From Apodemus sylvaticus (lineage: Eukaryota > Chordata > Mammalia > Rodentia > Muridae), in assembly GCF_947179515.1 (NCBI RefSeq), contig NC_067476.1, positions 60,542,741-60,606,740 on the forward strand: DNA of 64,000 nucleotides, in the 5' to 3' direction. Shown here one piece after another: positions 1 through 12,136 of this stretch (its first letter is position 1; every line of letters begins with the position of its first letter). The translations under genes and the position numbers were made by a program. The notes under the pieces are model-generated. The model did not search any database, was not told the DNA's origin, and was given only the letters and a program-made list of their open reading frames with translations.

Positions 1-345
1 GGCAGGAGATGGGAGCACACAAAGGCTCAAAGACTGGCAGCGAGCACAGGACCTGCACAGATCCAAACCAGAGAGAGCCCAGCACAGAGGGAGGAAGCAG
101 GCTGGAGCTGCCATCCCTATCCCAGAAGCTATATCCAACTGACAACCTCTCTCAAAGAAAGAACGAGTTTCTTTTCTGAATACTCAGTCTTTCATGGAGA
201 CACACTTTCATGGAGTCTTTCTTAGGTCTATGCCCCGTACCCACCAGTAGATGGCCCACACAAAATTAATTCAATGGCGTTTTCACGAGGTTTGGTCACA
301 TAAGGCTTGGTTTGGGCAATTTTGTTATTTTTAACCATACTTTTC
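1..345 (+). mobile_element. L1 (Lx-type) 3' UTR fragment, cut by window edge
   Basis: The stretch reads like a rodent L1 3' UTR in sense orientation: 'gcacacaaaggctcaaagactgg', 'atccaaaccagagagagccc', 'cagtagatggcccacacaaaa' and 'caatggcgtttt' occur in the expected order. No open frame and no clear A-tail. The 5' part lies outside the window. Subfamily uncertain. Confidence 0.6.
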
Positions 346-695
346 TTTATCTATTATAATTCTGATTTTGTGTAATATACAAAATTTTAAATATTAATCC
401 CAAACTGAGAATTCGATTTGTATGCAACATTTTTTAAGCTCCTAAAAGTAGTACATGTAAAAAATTACTTGTGTTTGGGTCTAATTTTCTAAATATAATG
501 GGCATATTTATAAAAATGCAGAATTTTCTTATCCTTAAGCCAGATGAGCCTAATATTTAAAACGATATAAAGAGTGTCAAAAGAACATGGATATTTGGTA
601 TTACTACTCAATGATAAAATACAAAACAATAAAAAGGAATCATAGCAGTAAGATAAATGTTATACTATTCACCGAGAAAGGGTTAAATTCAAGAG
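346..695. other. AT-rich intronic sequence, nothing recognised
   Basis: No gene, conserved motif or repeat could be supported here. Confidence 0.5.
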
Positions 696-902
696 TTATG
701 TAAGAGCTGGAGAGTAGGCTCAGTGTGAGGGGTCCCTGCTGCTCTTGCAGAGGACCCAAGGGGTTCAGTTCCAGCATCTATGTCAGGCCCTTCGGAAGCA
801 CCTGAAACTGCAGCTTCAGCTGATTCTATGTGCTGGTCACTGCACATATGTAAATATGAGTAGAAACATAAAAATAAATCTTTTTAAAAATAATTATGTA
901 AG
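696..902 (+). mobile_element. B3-like SINE with 9-bp target-site duplication
   Basis: A tRNA-type SINE head (gagctggagagtaggctcag, then ctgctcttgcagaggaccca) is followed by a diverged body and an A-rich tail (aaaaataaatctttttaaa). The word ttatgtaag is repeated at 696-704 and 894-902 and is the target-site duplication. The body fits B3 better than B2 because it lacks the B2 'ggtggctcacaaccatc' block. The open frame over it is incidental. Confidence 0.75.
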
Positions 903-3900
903 TATGGGTTACTTACAATGTAAGTAAATAGCAATATAATTCCAAGTTCTATTAGCATTTAAGTCATTAGAAAATGGATATAGTATAATGCTGTTATAAA
1001 AACCTGACTGCTCCACTTCATAAAATATGTGCAATGTTTGCAATAATATTTGGCAAGAAACCTAAAGAAGCATGGGGAAAGAGTTTATGCACTTTGGTTT
1101 GGATGAACATGACTCGTGTAGTTAGCATCACTTACGCTCATCATAAACAGGACCACCTAAAGGTGATTTATGGTCACTTTTAACATAAATCATCCTTAGA
1201 ATATGAAGTCAAATATTTCACTCAAGATCAGCCATATTTAGTGTAAGAAGCAAACCAATTTTGTGGTAAGCCTAGCTTTTAAGGTAAATCTCTATTTAAT
1301 TACCCTAGTCAAAATTTTTTATATACCTCAATTTCCTATTTCTAAAATGGGAGCAGCAGTATGTACACATGTGCACACACACACACCCTTGCTGTGTTAT
1401 AATCAGTTAAAATAACATGTTTGTGACATTTGGCAATGTTTTAGTAAGCATATATTATTAACATTGTATGTCAATACTATATATTGTATATCATATTATT
1501 CTTCAAAGTACTCAGTGTTTTGGTTTAATGGAGAAAATGTCTTTCCCAAGTAGCTTGCATTCTCCTTATTTTAGAGCCAGCATATATTCAGGTCATTAAA
1601 CTCTGTGTCTCTGTGGAAAGAACTTTGTGTGCTGCTGTTCCTGTGACTTTGTCATTATCACCATGGCTGTTATGAGCTTCAGTTCTTTATTACTGTATTT
1701 GGAGTCCAGTATCCTCATTTCTTGGCATCCTCCTTGGCCTTACTAATACCAATCTGATTGCCCATGACCCAATTCCTTTAGGTAAGACTGGATTCTTCAC
1801 TCAACAAAAAACTTTCCAGCATTGACTCATCAAAATGTTAGGTATATTCTACCCAGTCTATTTTATACTAGATTCAACAAAGGATACCATTTGCAGCCAT
1901 ATCTAATTACTATGACAAAAAGTAATACATAATAATTTATAGTCATCTTACCTCCTAACATTTATATCTGTTATTTTTTTTGTCCAGCCCCAAAGGCAAG
2001 TATTACACTGAACATGATATATAAGCTTGGAACATTTTATTAAGTGACTGATATTAGATCAACAAGTGGTTGAATAAATAATGAATGGACCAATGAAAAT
2101 CTGTTTATACTTTTTGGTTTTCACATCTGAACTTCACATAACACTTCCAATAATAGCAAAACTCCATAAAGCTGTATAATATTTTTACTTTAATCTATAT
2201 AAATGGCCTGGGATTATAGAATCATAATACAAATTAGAATTTGTGTTTCCACGATCTTAAAATCATTGATCATCGGTCTTAATGCCATAGATCAATAACA
2301 AAATAAATATTTTCTGAATGAATTTCACTTGATTTTTCTGTCAAGTACTTTTGCAAACCCTAAACTTTTGTACATTGTTATTTTTCCAAAGAAGGCTGAA
2401 TGGTTTTCTGAGTCTCAGATTCTGTGGCAAGAGATATAAACACATCAAAAAGTCAGTAGAGCTGTCTTTGTTACATAATTGAATGGGGAATTACTCAGCA
2501 ATTTCTTAGCCTCAACTGTTGTCAAAAATACAGTATCCCCAAAGATCTATTATAGTAGCTACAAAAAGGACAGAAGACTGGCCAAGGTTTCAAACACACT
2601 TCATTGTATAAACCATCTGCTCTGTGATAACCTCATCCTTGTGGCTCCAAGAGCTGCAAGAGTCCCAAACAAGAGCTTGAACAAAACAAAATCCTTACCA
2701 ACCAGCTGGAGCCTTCTTTGTCAGGAACCTAACGAACACTTGCTTTTAACCCACAAAAAGACTTTTGGACTTTACAATAATTAATATTTGAATAACTCCA
2801 GGTGATGTCATGTTAGTTAAAAGGGCAATAATGTTCCATCACTTAATGCTCTTTAAAAGTCTGGAGAAAAGTTCACATTAAAAAACAATACTTTCTAGGT
2901 AGCTATGAAGTAGAAATTATCAACTGAATTGGTTCGTTCATTATTGTTTGAAGACAACTGAATGGGCTTTCCTGGGCAATCTGGAGCTAGGATGACACCT
3001 TACCTGAATACCCACCTGTCTAAAGGTCTGAAGCAGACAGTTTTAGTTACTCATCAACATGTGTAGTTGGAGCATATGGGTTTAAAAAAACATATAAAAA
3101 GACCAGTCCAAAATTGGACTATTTCTGCAGAAAATATCTTGTATTTGGATATTTATAAATGTAGCCCCTCTTTCTTCATTTTGAGCTTACCTCCATGTCT
3201 ACTGCTCACCATGCCTTCATCCGGAGACTACAAATGGAAGATGCAGTGCTTTGTTTATATACATGCAGAAGCATCATGAAGTGCTATGTGACTTTTATTC
3301 TTCTCCAACATCAAGTCACATCCCGTGGATTTCTTTGTCTCTGTCTCAGGATTAAACCCTGCTTTGTCCTCACTCCATCACAAGACAAATGTCAGGACAG
3401 AATTCAAATGACCAACATGCAGTATAATAAGCCAGCACTCTCCTTTCTTGCCAAGTGAAGTGTTTTCCAGCTTTATTCTTCTCATTCCCAAGCTGAGATC
3501 TTCTTGAGTTTAGAATTTCCTTCATTGTTTCCCAGCTAATTCATGAGGCACTCCCTGGAAATTTCTCTGTTCTTCTGCACTGTCTTTCTGGGCAGGACTG
3601 CTTTTTAATTGAGTCCAGGCTCCACTTGACCTATTGAACACATCCTTTTGATGTTCCTGGTAAACCTAGTGGTCCTTCTTTTTCTCTGCTGACAAAGGTA
3701 GCTCCCATCTCAATCTGGATATACAAACTCTTTCTTGGGGATGGTGAACGTCTAGAGACACTGCTGACCCTCCAAATAAGCCTGGCAGTAATCACTTTCA
3801 GTTCCTGCCAAATCTACATTAAAGGAGTACTGATTAGTAGCAGATAATCCATTTTGCACTCAGCTAATGTCTTCGTAGCAAAGGTCAGTGTCTATGGCTC

Positions 3901-5544
3901 TTGTCTTTAAATGTTTTGTATTATTGTAACCCTTAGAGCTGCAGTCAAAGCTAAAAACAGCAAAAAGCCCCATTTTAGCATGCATTTACATACAGATTTT
4001 ACTTAGGATCATAGTAATGAACAATAACTGATCTCAAAAATTGTTTTGTTTACTAACACTTTTAATTTTAAAAATTAGTAATTTTAAAATAGATTTTGAT
4101 GACTTTCTAAACAAATAAAAGGGGATGTTCTGTGTTTACAGTCTGGCAAAGAAACAATCTCTTCTTGAATGAAACTACCCACTCTAAGATATTGCAACCT
4201 CCCCTACTCCTATAACCTCCTCAGGTTATAATCCCCCATTTGGAATTAGCTTTATCTTTCTACCCAGATTTTAGCCTCATCAAAGTTCATTGGAAATCTT
4301 AAGAGACAGCCTTGTATAAAAGGAGTTACATGTTTAAATCTCATTCCATAGTTCAATGTCACCACAATTTGGTGGATATACGCAGGCTTGAGTGTTAACT
4401 GGAGGCTCCTCCAAAGGTAACAATCATTTATGACAATGCTTCTTATGGGCTCCGCTTAATGGGAAAACAAATATAAGATTCCTTACAGACTACAGAAATG
4501 AGTCCTCTGAAACATAATGACAATCTCACATATATTATATGGATTTAATCCAGGAAGTATAATGCAAACACTCTGTAAATGAGAATCAAAATATTGTATT
4601 ACATTTAGCTATTACCATGGATTACTGAGAATAAAAACTGAAGAATGTGTCAGCTACACTATTGCTGCAGTTTAGATAATTATTCCATTTGGACAGAAAA
4701 ATGCTTAATGCAATTTTATCTTTTTATCATTTTATATTTCATATTCTTATTGAAAGGAAAAAGAAAAATACTGAGACCTCATCACTGCTTGTTGACAATT
4801 TGGCCACATTCTATATGGTAGACATTCTGTTTTAGAGGGACAGAATGCTAAACCCTGCATTCTCAGAGTCTGTTCATCATGAGCATCAGTCAGCATTTTA
4901 GTATTTCTTTTAAATGTGAGAAGACAATCTATAATGACTAGACATCTAAAGAAAGCTGCAAAGATGCAGTCAAACAAAGACCACAGAAGCAGGGTGTTCA
5001 TTTAGGATGTTCAATGTATTCACTTCAGAGCTATAAAAATGAGTAGTGTATGTTTTTGTAATGAGTAAAGTGTTATGCAGGATAACAAGCCAAAATAAAA
5101 ATGAAGCAAGTCTTGGAAAATCATTAAGGGGATTAATAGTTTCTAATTGAAAAAAATCAACAGGAAAAGGGGAAATATAAGAAAATTTGGAATTTAATCA
5201 AGAATGTACAATGCAAAAATTCAAAGAGAAAGAAAATGATCAAATTCAGTAGAAATGAAAAGTCCTTTCCAAACTGAAGAACAAAACAATTTCTACAACA
5301 GCAAAAAAATAATGTATGTTAAAGTTACTATCAGAGCAAGGGAATGAGAGAGTTCCCTAGATCCCAAAGGACAGGCAAGTATGACAGAACTCTCCATGAT
5401 GGCAGAGTAGCATCAGGCTCCTTGGTAACAGTGCTGAAAGTTAAAGAACATCTAAGTTATGTTCATAAAATCCCAGAAGATCATATTTTAAATTATCTTA
5501 CAGCTAATTAAGCTATGACAAAGTAAAATGTACATATTTTACAT
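903..5544. other. Long unique intronic stretch
   Basis: AT-rich sequence without a supportable gene or recent mobile element. A short CA run lies at about 1372-1386 and a small hairpin (ataacct/aggttat) near 4215-4233. Short open frames are isolated, start without context and have no recognisable protein content. Confidence 0.5.
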
Positions 5545-5632
5545 GTATTTCCTGTGTGTATGCATACATGAATGTGTGTGTGAGTGCGTGTGTATGTATG
5601 TGTGCATGCTTATGTGTGCATGTGTGTTGTAG
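5545..5632. repeat. Imperfect TG/CATG-rich simple repeat
   Basis: Interrupted TG, TATG and TGCATG units. It abuts the antisense B4-like SINE and is probably the decayed tail of that element. Confidence 0.7.
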
Positions 5633-5639
5633 TTTTTAG

Positions 5640-5930
5640 TATGTGAGTATGTGCACATGGAAGTTCCAGGCCAACTTTCTATCTTCTTCAGTTTCTCTCC
5701 ACTTTTATTTTTCGAGGCAAGTAGTCTACTGAACCTGAAGCTTATCAGTTTGGATGGGAGAGCTGACCAATGAACTTCAGGAATCCATCTGTCTCTGTTC
5801 CTCAGGAGCTGAGGTTCTAGCAGCATGTTTCCACCTCAAACGTTAACATGGGTTCTGGGTATCTGAGCTGAGAACCTTGCACTTGTGTGGCAGACATTTT
5901 ACCACCACAGCCACCACCTCAGTCAATAAA
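5640..5930 (-). mobile_element. B4-like SINE, antisense
   Basis: The reverse complement of a B4-type element is legible: 'cgaggcaagtagtctactgaacctg', 'gagctgaccaatgaacttcagg', 'ttaacatgggttctgggtatctgagctgag', 'cttgcacttgtgtggcag', 'ttttaccaccacagccacc'. These are the usual antisense landmarks (tctcactgaacctgg ... acatgggttctgg ... ttaccactgagcc). Heavily diverged. Confidence 0.65.
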
Positions 5931-6589
5931 TGCACTTTTAGAAATGCATTTCCCAAGAGCTCTCTCTAAGAAACACTGGGGAAGCCAAGCTAAATGACAG
6001 GAAACCAAGAAAGAATGGGATCTAGTGAACCACAGAAACAGGAAACCAAGCTCCCAATTGTGGTAATGAGACTCCCTAAAATAAAAAGCTGTGGCCAGAC
6101 AATATGACAGAACTAAGAGGGAATGCATTTCTTTCAAAGACTAGGACATAAGAAATATATGATGTACGTGTAACTATGGGAAATGTATTGCATGTGTTTA
6201 CAGTTCTTTAGGTGGCCTTGAAAGGAAAGAATTAGTGACAGGTATATAGTCACTGAAGCCAAAAAAGGTAACAGTTAAAGTAAGATGTTTATTAATTCCA
6301 GGAAAACAAGTAATTTTACTCTGCAAGAAACATACTCATTATCATGGCTTGACTTAGAAATTAAATTAATTCAGTCATAACATCAAAAACAGCAAATATT
6401 GATCCACTGAAATCCTAATAGAGCTGTATTGTAAGTGAAAGGTTGGAAGGAAAGTGGTCAGAGATTAATCTGCGTCCTCAATTTTCATCCACTCTTACAG
6501 TAAACAAAAAATAACCCTTCCAAAAGATAGTTAAGAGTCAATGTAATTATTATTTTTTAGATAAGAATTCAGGTCTAAAAAGAAAAATT

Positions 6590-6590
<1 letters not shown>
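5931..6590. other. Unique intronic stretch
   Basis: No gene or repeat recognised. A weak frame at 5919-6137 on the minus strand overlaps the SINE edge and is judged incidental. Confidence 0.5.

Positions 6591-6629
<39 letters not shown>
6591..6629. repeat. (GATA)n microsatellite
   Basis: About ten uninterrupted AGAT units. Confidence 0.97.
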
Positions 6630-6671
6630 CACCTTTATGTGAGGAAGAAAAACCCCATTTACACTGTCTTG

Positions 6672-7020
6672 CAGCACTCTGATGGTTAGTTTTAACTGTC
6701 CACTTGACACGACCTAGATCCCCTGAATAGAAAGTTTCAATGAGGGGCTATCTACATTGAGTTGGTCTATGGGCATGCCTATGAGGAATTGTCTTAGTTA
6801 ATTGATATATAAAGACCTCACCTACTAAGGACCGTTCCATTCCCTAGGCAGAGGGTCCTAAACTACCGAAGAAGGTAGCGAGCTCCTGGCTGCTTCCATT
6901 CCCGTCACCCTGACTTTCTTGCAATGACAGGCTATACCCTGAAATTTTGCACTAAAAATAAACTGTCTCTCCTAAGTTGCATTTTGTAAGGAGGTTTTAT
7001 CACAGCCATACAAATGAAAG
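6672..7020 (+). mobile_element. Rodent interspersed repeat (same family as 48849-49205)
   Basis: Begins near 'tggttagttttaactgtcc', runs through 'acttgacacgacctagatc', 'tcaatgaggggctatctac' and 'cttgcaatgacaggctatac', and ends in 'aaataaactgtctctcctaag ... atcacagccatac'. This is a common rodent repeat with a polyadenylation-like 3' end. I cannot name its Repbase family with confidence. A second, more diverged copy lies at 48849-49205. Confidence 0.6.
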
Positions 7021-7439
7021 TAGGACAACTGCAATTTTATTACTGTAATAAAAATGAGATTTTATTTTTGAGAATATATGTGCTATGCATACAGGATTGA
7101 TACCAAGGGAAACAATTTTATATTTCTTGTAAGTTCTAGTCAAAGTATGACTGGCACTTTGGTACACTCAAGCATAGTTTTCGGGAAAGAACAAATAGGA
7201 ATGAACAGGTCCTGGATAATTGCAGTCCAGTCTTCCAGAAGAAGAAAAGCAGGGGGGAAAAAGGCAAGACCCAAGGAGTAAGAAAAAGTTTCAACTTGCA
7301 AGCTGTAAATGCACATATATTTTCCATGGAAACTTGCCACAAAGGATTCTAGGGTTAAAGGAATTATTTTAGATACCTTCAGGGGCTTAGCATTGCTATG
7401 GACGTAGGACACAGACTCACAGACCCCACCCACCTAGCT
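7021..7439. other. Unique intronic stretch
   Basis: No supportable gene; three overlapping short frames here have no recognisable protein content. Confidence 0.5.
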
Positions 7440-7870
7440 TCAACCCTAGGAAGCAACTGATATCTTAGAAAGACACTAGCACCTCCATGTTAATAGAATC
7501 CAAAGTTTACATGCAACCTCAGTGTTCAATGACTGGTGAATGAATAAAGAAAATATGGTATACATGCACAGTCGAAGAGTGCTAAGGGGCCACACCAACC
7601 CCAGCAGAATGTGATCCTGCCATCTGGAGCCATGAGGCTGAAACAAGAGGACATTGTCAAGCGAAATACACAAGGCATAGAAAGCTATGCAACACATGTT
7701 CTCACTCACTAAGAGGTTAAAAGAAGTGATTTCACAGATGTAGAGAGCAGAGCAGTGGGAAGAGAGTGAGGAGCAAGAATGGCGGACGTCAAATCAAAGG
7801 GGCTATAAGAAAAGTTACAGAGAATAGCAAGCTACTGTATGCTTTGTGCAGAACAAGGGAGAATCCTGAA
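7440..7870 (+). mobile_element. Ancient L1 (L1M-like) 3' end, sense
   Basis: A heavily decayed copy of the end of L1 ORF2 and the start of its 3' UTR. Visible blocks: 'atgactggtgaatgaataaag aaaatatggtatac', 'gaggctgaaacaagaggacat', 'caagcgaaatacacaaggcat', 'catgttctcactcactaagagg', 'gatgtagagagcagagcagtg'. The block order matches the mammalian L1 end (tgaatggataaag, catgttctcactc). Much older than the rat-type L1s elsewhere in the window. Confidence 0.65.
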
Positions 7871-8048
7871 GATTTCTACGCAAAAAGTGATCACTAGAGA
7901 AGGAAATGCTAATCACCCTGATTTGGCCATTAATATTTTTTTCATCAGTTTATTTGTTTATTCATGAATTATTTAGGGAGAAACAGCATAGAAATAGACT
8001 TCAAATAAGGCGAAACTCTGAAAGATCTGATCTGAAAGTCAGTAAATC

Positions 8049-8121
8049 AGGCTGGGCTGTAGCACAGCAGTAGAATGGTTCCTAGCATGGATGAGGTCCT
8101 GCCTTCCATCCTTAGCACTGG
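8049..8121 (+). mobile_element. ID-like SINE fragment
   Basis: 'ggctgggctgtagcacagcagtagaatgg' then 'cctagcatggatgaggtcctg' and 'ccttagcactggg' match the tRNA-Ala-derived ID core (ggctggggatgtagctcagtgg ... gcctagcatg ... tccccagcac) with many substitutions. No intact A-tail. Confidence 0.65.
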
Positions 8122-8329
8122 GATGTTAAGAACAGTTTTTTATCAGCAAAAACTTACACAAGGCAAAATTTTTAAAAATACTGAAGTAGCTTATACTCCT
8201 CCAAATAAGTTTAATGCATATGAACAATAAAATAATTGAGTTGTTTATTTTATTGCATTTTGTAGTGTGCATGCATGTGCATGCATTTGCTGTGTATGCA
8301 TGTGCATGCATATGTGCGGCAGCCAGTTC

Positions 8330-8572
8330 CGGTTGTCTGATTCCTGTCTCTGTCACCCTCCAGCGTATTCCCTCAAGATAAGGTTTCTCACTAAACCTGG
8401 ACTTTACTAACTTTGGTGTGGCCAGTATATCCCAGGGATCCTCCTGTCTCTTTCCACCACCAACACTGGGGCTTCAAGTATTCATAACCACACTAACGTT
8501 TTGTTTGGAGTTCTGAACTCAGGTCTGTGCCTGTGCAAGTGTATTACCCACTGAGAACTCTCTCTCCCCAGG
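8330..8572 (-). mobile_element. B4-like SINE, antisense, with TGCATG-rich tail
   Basis: Antisense landmarks: 'aaggtttctcactaaacctgg', 'cccagggatcctcctgtctct', 'tttggagttctgaactcaggt', 'acccactgagaactctctctcccca'. A TGCATG-rich segment (about 8263-8320) precedes it and is probably part of the element tail. Confidence 0.65.
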
Positions 8573-10572
8573 CTCAAGAGTCAATTTTGTCAACACAAAA
8601 GTAGATATAAAATCCATCCACAAGTGTCCTTTCCCCTAACGTTGAATAACATGACCCATGAAATTACACACACACATGCAAACACACATACATCCATGTG
8701 CATGTACATGTAGTGTGTGCACTAATATTGATAAAAGTAAAAAAGAATTAACCTTTTACTTTTCTCCAAACCTTAACAGCACAGTATGGTAGTTATTCAA
8801 AGAAAGATGCATTCATATCATAATACATACTTACATATCACTATTTCATGTGCATGTGTTTGAGCACATGTATATATGTGTATGTAGGATCTGTAATAAA
8901 ATTTCAACCAAGCAAGCTTTACTCTTGTAAGAACCATCACAGAAAGATTAATTGCTCCTGTGGCTTGTACAGACTTACAGAGCAATGTAGCTCTCAAGAG
9001 AGAACTTAAAGTCTGCTGCAGCTGAAGCCATCCATCGCAGCCTTGAAGGCAAGAACACCAGCCTTATGCAGGGCCACAGTCCCCACACACTGTGATGAAA
9101 GCATCCCTTCACTGCATCTGTGCCTGCTTCTCTCTTACTGATGTTCCCCTATCTCACCATCAGCATCACGGGCAGTCAACCCACCATTAAAGAAAGGTGA
9201 AGGGACAGCCTTATTGTGTGTTTTTCATAATAGCACGAGAACAAACACCCAAAGGAACTTAAGTTTCTTGAGCAAATACAGCCTCATTAATTTCTGGAGA
9301 CCATTTTTGTTACGGTATAGACATTATTTTAAAGGCTGTTGTCAAGGAAAAAGCATCCTAAAATTAGACCTGCAAGCTTTGCTTTCACTACAGAAATGGC
9401 CACACTTCTAACAACCTCTTCTGTTTTGAGGAGAAAACCTAGTAACTAAATGAAAAGAGCTAACAGGGGTCTTCTGTGGAGGGAAAAAATGATTTTGCCT
9501 CTGTTCTGTCATTTCACAAACTGAGTTTCTTGTGTAAAATTATCTACATGGAATGTATACTTATTACACAAGTATGGGTATTGGAAAACAACAGATCCCT
9601 GATTCTAGTGTCTGATTCCAGGGACTCCTTTCCCACTTAACCCCTAGCCCCTTGACCTCACTCACTTTTTCATGGCTTCTTGTTCTTCACTCATTCTCCT
9701 CTCCCTCCTTATTAGACAACATTTTAATGCCTTTAAAGAGGTCCTCAAATCCATATCCCCCTCTCCGTGTCTATCATACTTATGTTCTTTGGCAAAACAT
9801 GGGCTCTGTAAGTCCGGTTCTGCACCTGCTGTGGCCCTACAGGGAAGCTGTTAAGCTGGAGAAAAACAAGCACACAGTGGGGTTGATGGCACCCTAGGCT
9901 TAGGGTTCCTTACTTAGCATTTCACTTCAGGTGAATGTAGCTTTTTTTTCCCACTCTCTCCTATGCTCACTCCGCAAACAGCCTCTCACTCCCTTTGACT
10001 GAGGAGGTAAAAGTCCCCAGAGGATGCTGTTAACAAGTTTTCACACACCTACATGCAAATGGTTCCTGACATCCTGCCTTCTTTCTTTGTTCCTTAATGC
10101 TTCTCTTGCTTTCTTCCTGATTCTTTTCCTCCTCATTAATATTTCCATTCCTCAGGCCACATTCTGATCAGTATTTCTTGTAGAAATCTCTAACATCCTC
10201 CCCACTCAATAAACTCCTTCCTTCAATGCCCTCCCATGCCCGCCGGTAGCAGTCAGCCCATCTGTAAATCTGGATTTCAGGAAATGCTTGGAACGATTAA
10301 ACGTGCACTAGGCTCATTTCTTCACCTCTGGCTCTTTCTTCTGAGATTGGCTCACTCCTGAGACAATTTTTGTCCATTTTTATCGTAAGATTTTTGCAAA
10401 TACTATTTGAAATCTGCATGGTGCAGGAGCCCATAGTCAGTAGTGTTGTCTATGCTGAAAGACCTTGAAATGACACTTATCATGTGACATTTTCCATTGT
10501 GGAAAACAGAGTTCCTGTGAACATGATGATTTCAAGTCACATCTGGTACAAATGTTTTATGTAAGAGACTGT
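8573..10572. other. Unique intronic stretch with pyrimidine-rich segment
   Basis: No gene recognised. Short CA and TG runs at about 8670-8720 and 8840-8885. 9600-10230 is rich in C/T runs without a clear repeat identity. Two overlapping short frames at 9652-9897 share no recognisable motif. Confidence 0.45.
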
Positions 10573-10805
10573 AGATAGGGCTGCTATGAACATAGTGGAG
10601 CACGTATCCTTATTACCTGCTGGGGAATCCTCTGGATATATGCCCAGGAGTGGTATAGCAGGATCCTCCGGAAGTGATGTACCCAGTTTTCTGAGAAACC
10701 ACCAGACTGATTTCCAGAGTGGCTGTATCAGCTTGCCACCCCATCAGCAGTGAAGGCGTGTTCCTCTTTCTCCACATCCTCCCCAATACCTGCTGGCTCC
10801 TGAGT
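10573..10805 (-). mobile_element. Internal L1 ORF2 fragment, antisense, no 3' end
   Basis: Antisense copy of the L1 ORF2 C-terminal coding region: 'atagggctgctatgaacatag', 'ctgctggggaatcctctgg', 'cccaggagtggtatagcagg', 'accagactgatttccagag', 'cctctttctccacatcctcc'. It corresponds to about 58985-59215 of the larger L1. It lacks the L1 3' UTR and A-tail that should lie at its low-coordinate end. A T-run follows at the opposite side (about 10808-10820). Confidence 0.85.
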
Positions 10806-11114
10806 TTGTTTTTTTTTTTTAAGACTGTACATTTTACTAAGTTTCTGTTTACCTCATATATGTTTACTTTCATTCCATGAAAGATGAACAGCCATTCTTT
10901 ATTTTCAAACACATTCTCAGAATTCCCCTTCATTTGCACAAATGGCTACATTTTTAAAAATATACTTTTGAAGACATGAGCAGACACACACACACCATGC
11001 TACTTGTTATATACAATCATTTTTAGCACATTTTAACATCAAATATTAATATGAAGTATATAAATTTTCATTTATCAGTGAGGTATATTGTATTTTATTG
11101 CATGGGAGTATTTC
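10806..11114. other. Short unique stretch between two antisense L1 pieces
   Basis: Contains a T-run and AT-rich sequence; nothing else recognised. Confidence 0.5.
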
Positions 11115-11736
11115 TTTTTTTTTTACTTGATATATTTTTTATTTACATTTCAAATGATTTCCCCTTTTCTAGCCCTCCATTCCCCGAAAGTCCCATAAGC
11201 CCCCTTCTCTCCCCCTGTCCTCCCACCCACTACTTCCCACTTCCCCGTTCTGGTTTTGCCCTATACTGCTACACTGAGTCTTTCCAGAACCAGGCCACTC
11301 CTCCGTTCTTCTTGTACCTCATTTGATGTGTGGATTATGTTTTGCATATTCCAGTTTTCTAGGTTAATATCCACTTATTAGTGAGTGCATACCATGATTG
11401 ATCATTTGAGACTGGGTTACCTCACTTAATAGGATGTTCTCCAGCTCCATCCATTTGCCTAAGAATTTCATGAATTCATTGTTTCTAATGGCTGAATAGT
11501 ACTCCATTGTGTATATATACCACATTTTTTGCATCTACTCTTCTGTTGAGGGATACCTGGGTTCTTTCCAGCTTCTGGCTATTATAAATAGGGCTGCTAT
11601 GAACATAGTGGAGCATGTATCCTTATTACATGCTGGGGAATCCTCTGGGTATGTGCCCAGGAGTGGTATAGCAGGATCTTCCGGAAGTGAGGTGCCCAGT
11701 TTTCTGAGGAACCGCCAGACTGATTTCCAGAGTGCT
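11115..11736 (-). mobile_element. Rat-type L1 3' end, antisense
   Basis: Starts with a T-run (the A-tail in antisense), then 'atttacatttcaaatgatttc', the C-rich complement of the purine-rich 3' UTR, 'ctgagtctttccagaaccagg', and the end of ORF2 ('ggttacctcacttaatagg', 'gaattcattgtttctaatgg', 'gctgctatgaacatagtgg'). It breaks off abruptly at 'gatttccagagtgc'. The short 3' UTR form is the same as in the L1 starting at 58511. Confidence 0.92.
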
Positions 11737-11839
11737 TTTTTGAAACATAGTCAGAGCCTTTATCCCTATCACTGTAAAGTTCTTCTGTTATGTAGAAACA
11801 CAATCCTAATTTCTTTTTTAAAGCATATTCTTTTATTGA

Positions 11840-12136
11840 AGAAGGAAGTAAAGATATTTTATGATAAAACTGAAGATTTACATGGAAAATATTTCTGATA
11901 AGATAGAAGAGATATATAGAAAAACATGTTAAAACTGACAATTTTCATGGAAAATTGTAGCATCAAATGGTAGAAATAAAAAACATTGCTAAATTAATTG
12001 AAAAATGAAATATAAACATTTTATGATAAAATTGAAGGCTTGACATGGAAAATATTTCTGATAAAATTGTAGAAAAATGTAGAAAAAGATGTTAAAATTG
12101 AAGATTATTATGGAAAATTTTATATAGATACAAAAA
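11840..12136. repeat. AT-rich nested tandem repeat, period about 163 bp
   Basis: Two diverged copies of a roughly 163-bp unit. Matching words are offset by 162-163: atgataaaa at 11861 and 12023, catggaaaatatttctgata at 11881 and 12044, and gttaaaa at 11928 and 12091. Each unit holds two related halves that begin atgataaaa and atgttaaaa and continue to a (c)atggaaaat word, so there are four monomers in an alternating order. Not recognisable as L1 sequence, although L1 pieces flank it on both sides. Confidence 0.85.

Noticed and set aside
745..927. 60-residue protein
   Set aside because: Lies wholly on a B3-like SINE and its target-site duplication.
6591..6629. CRISPR-like array from regular short units (also at 45717 and 55385)
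   Set aside because: Perfect tetranucleotide microsatellites without spacers, in a mammalian genome.
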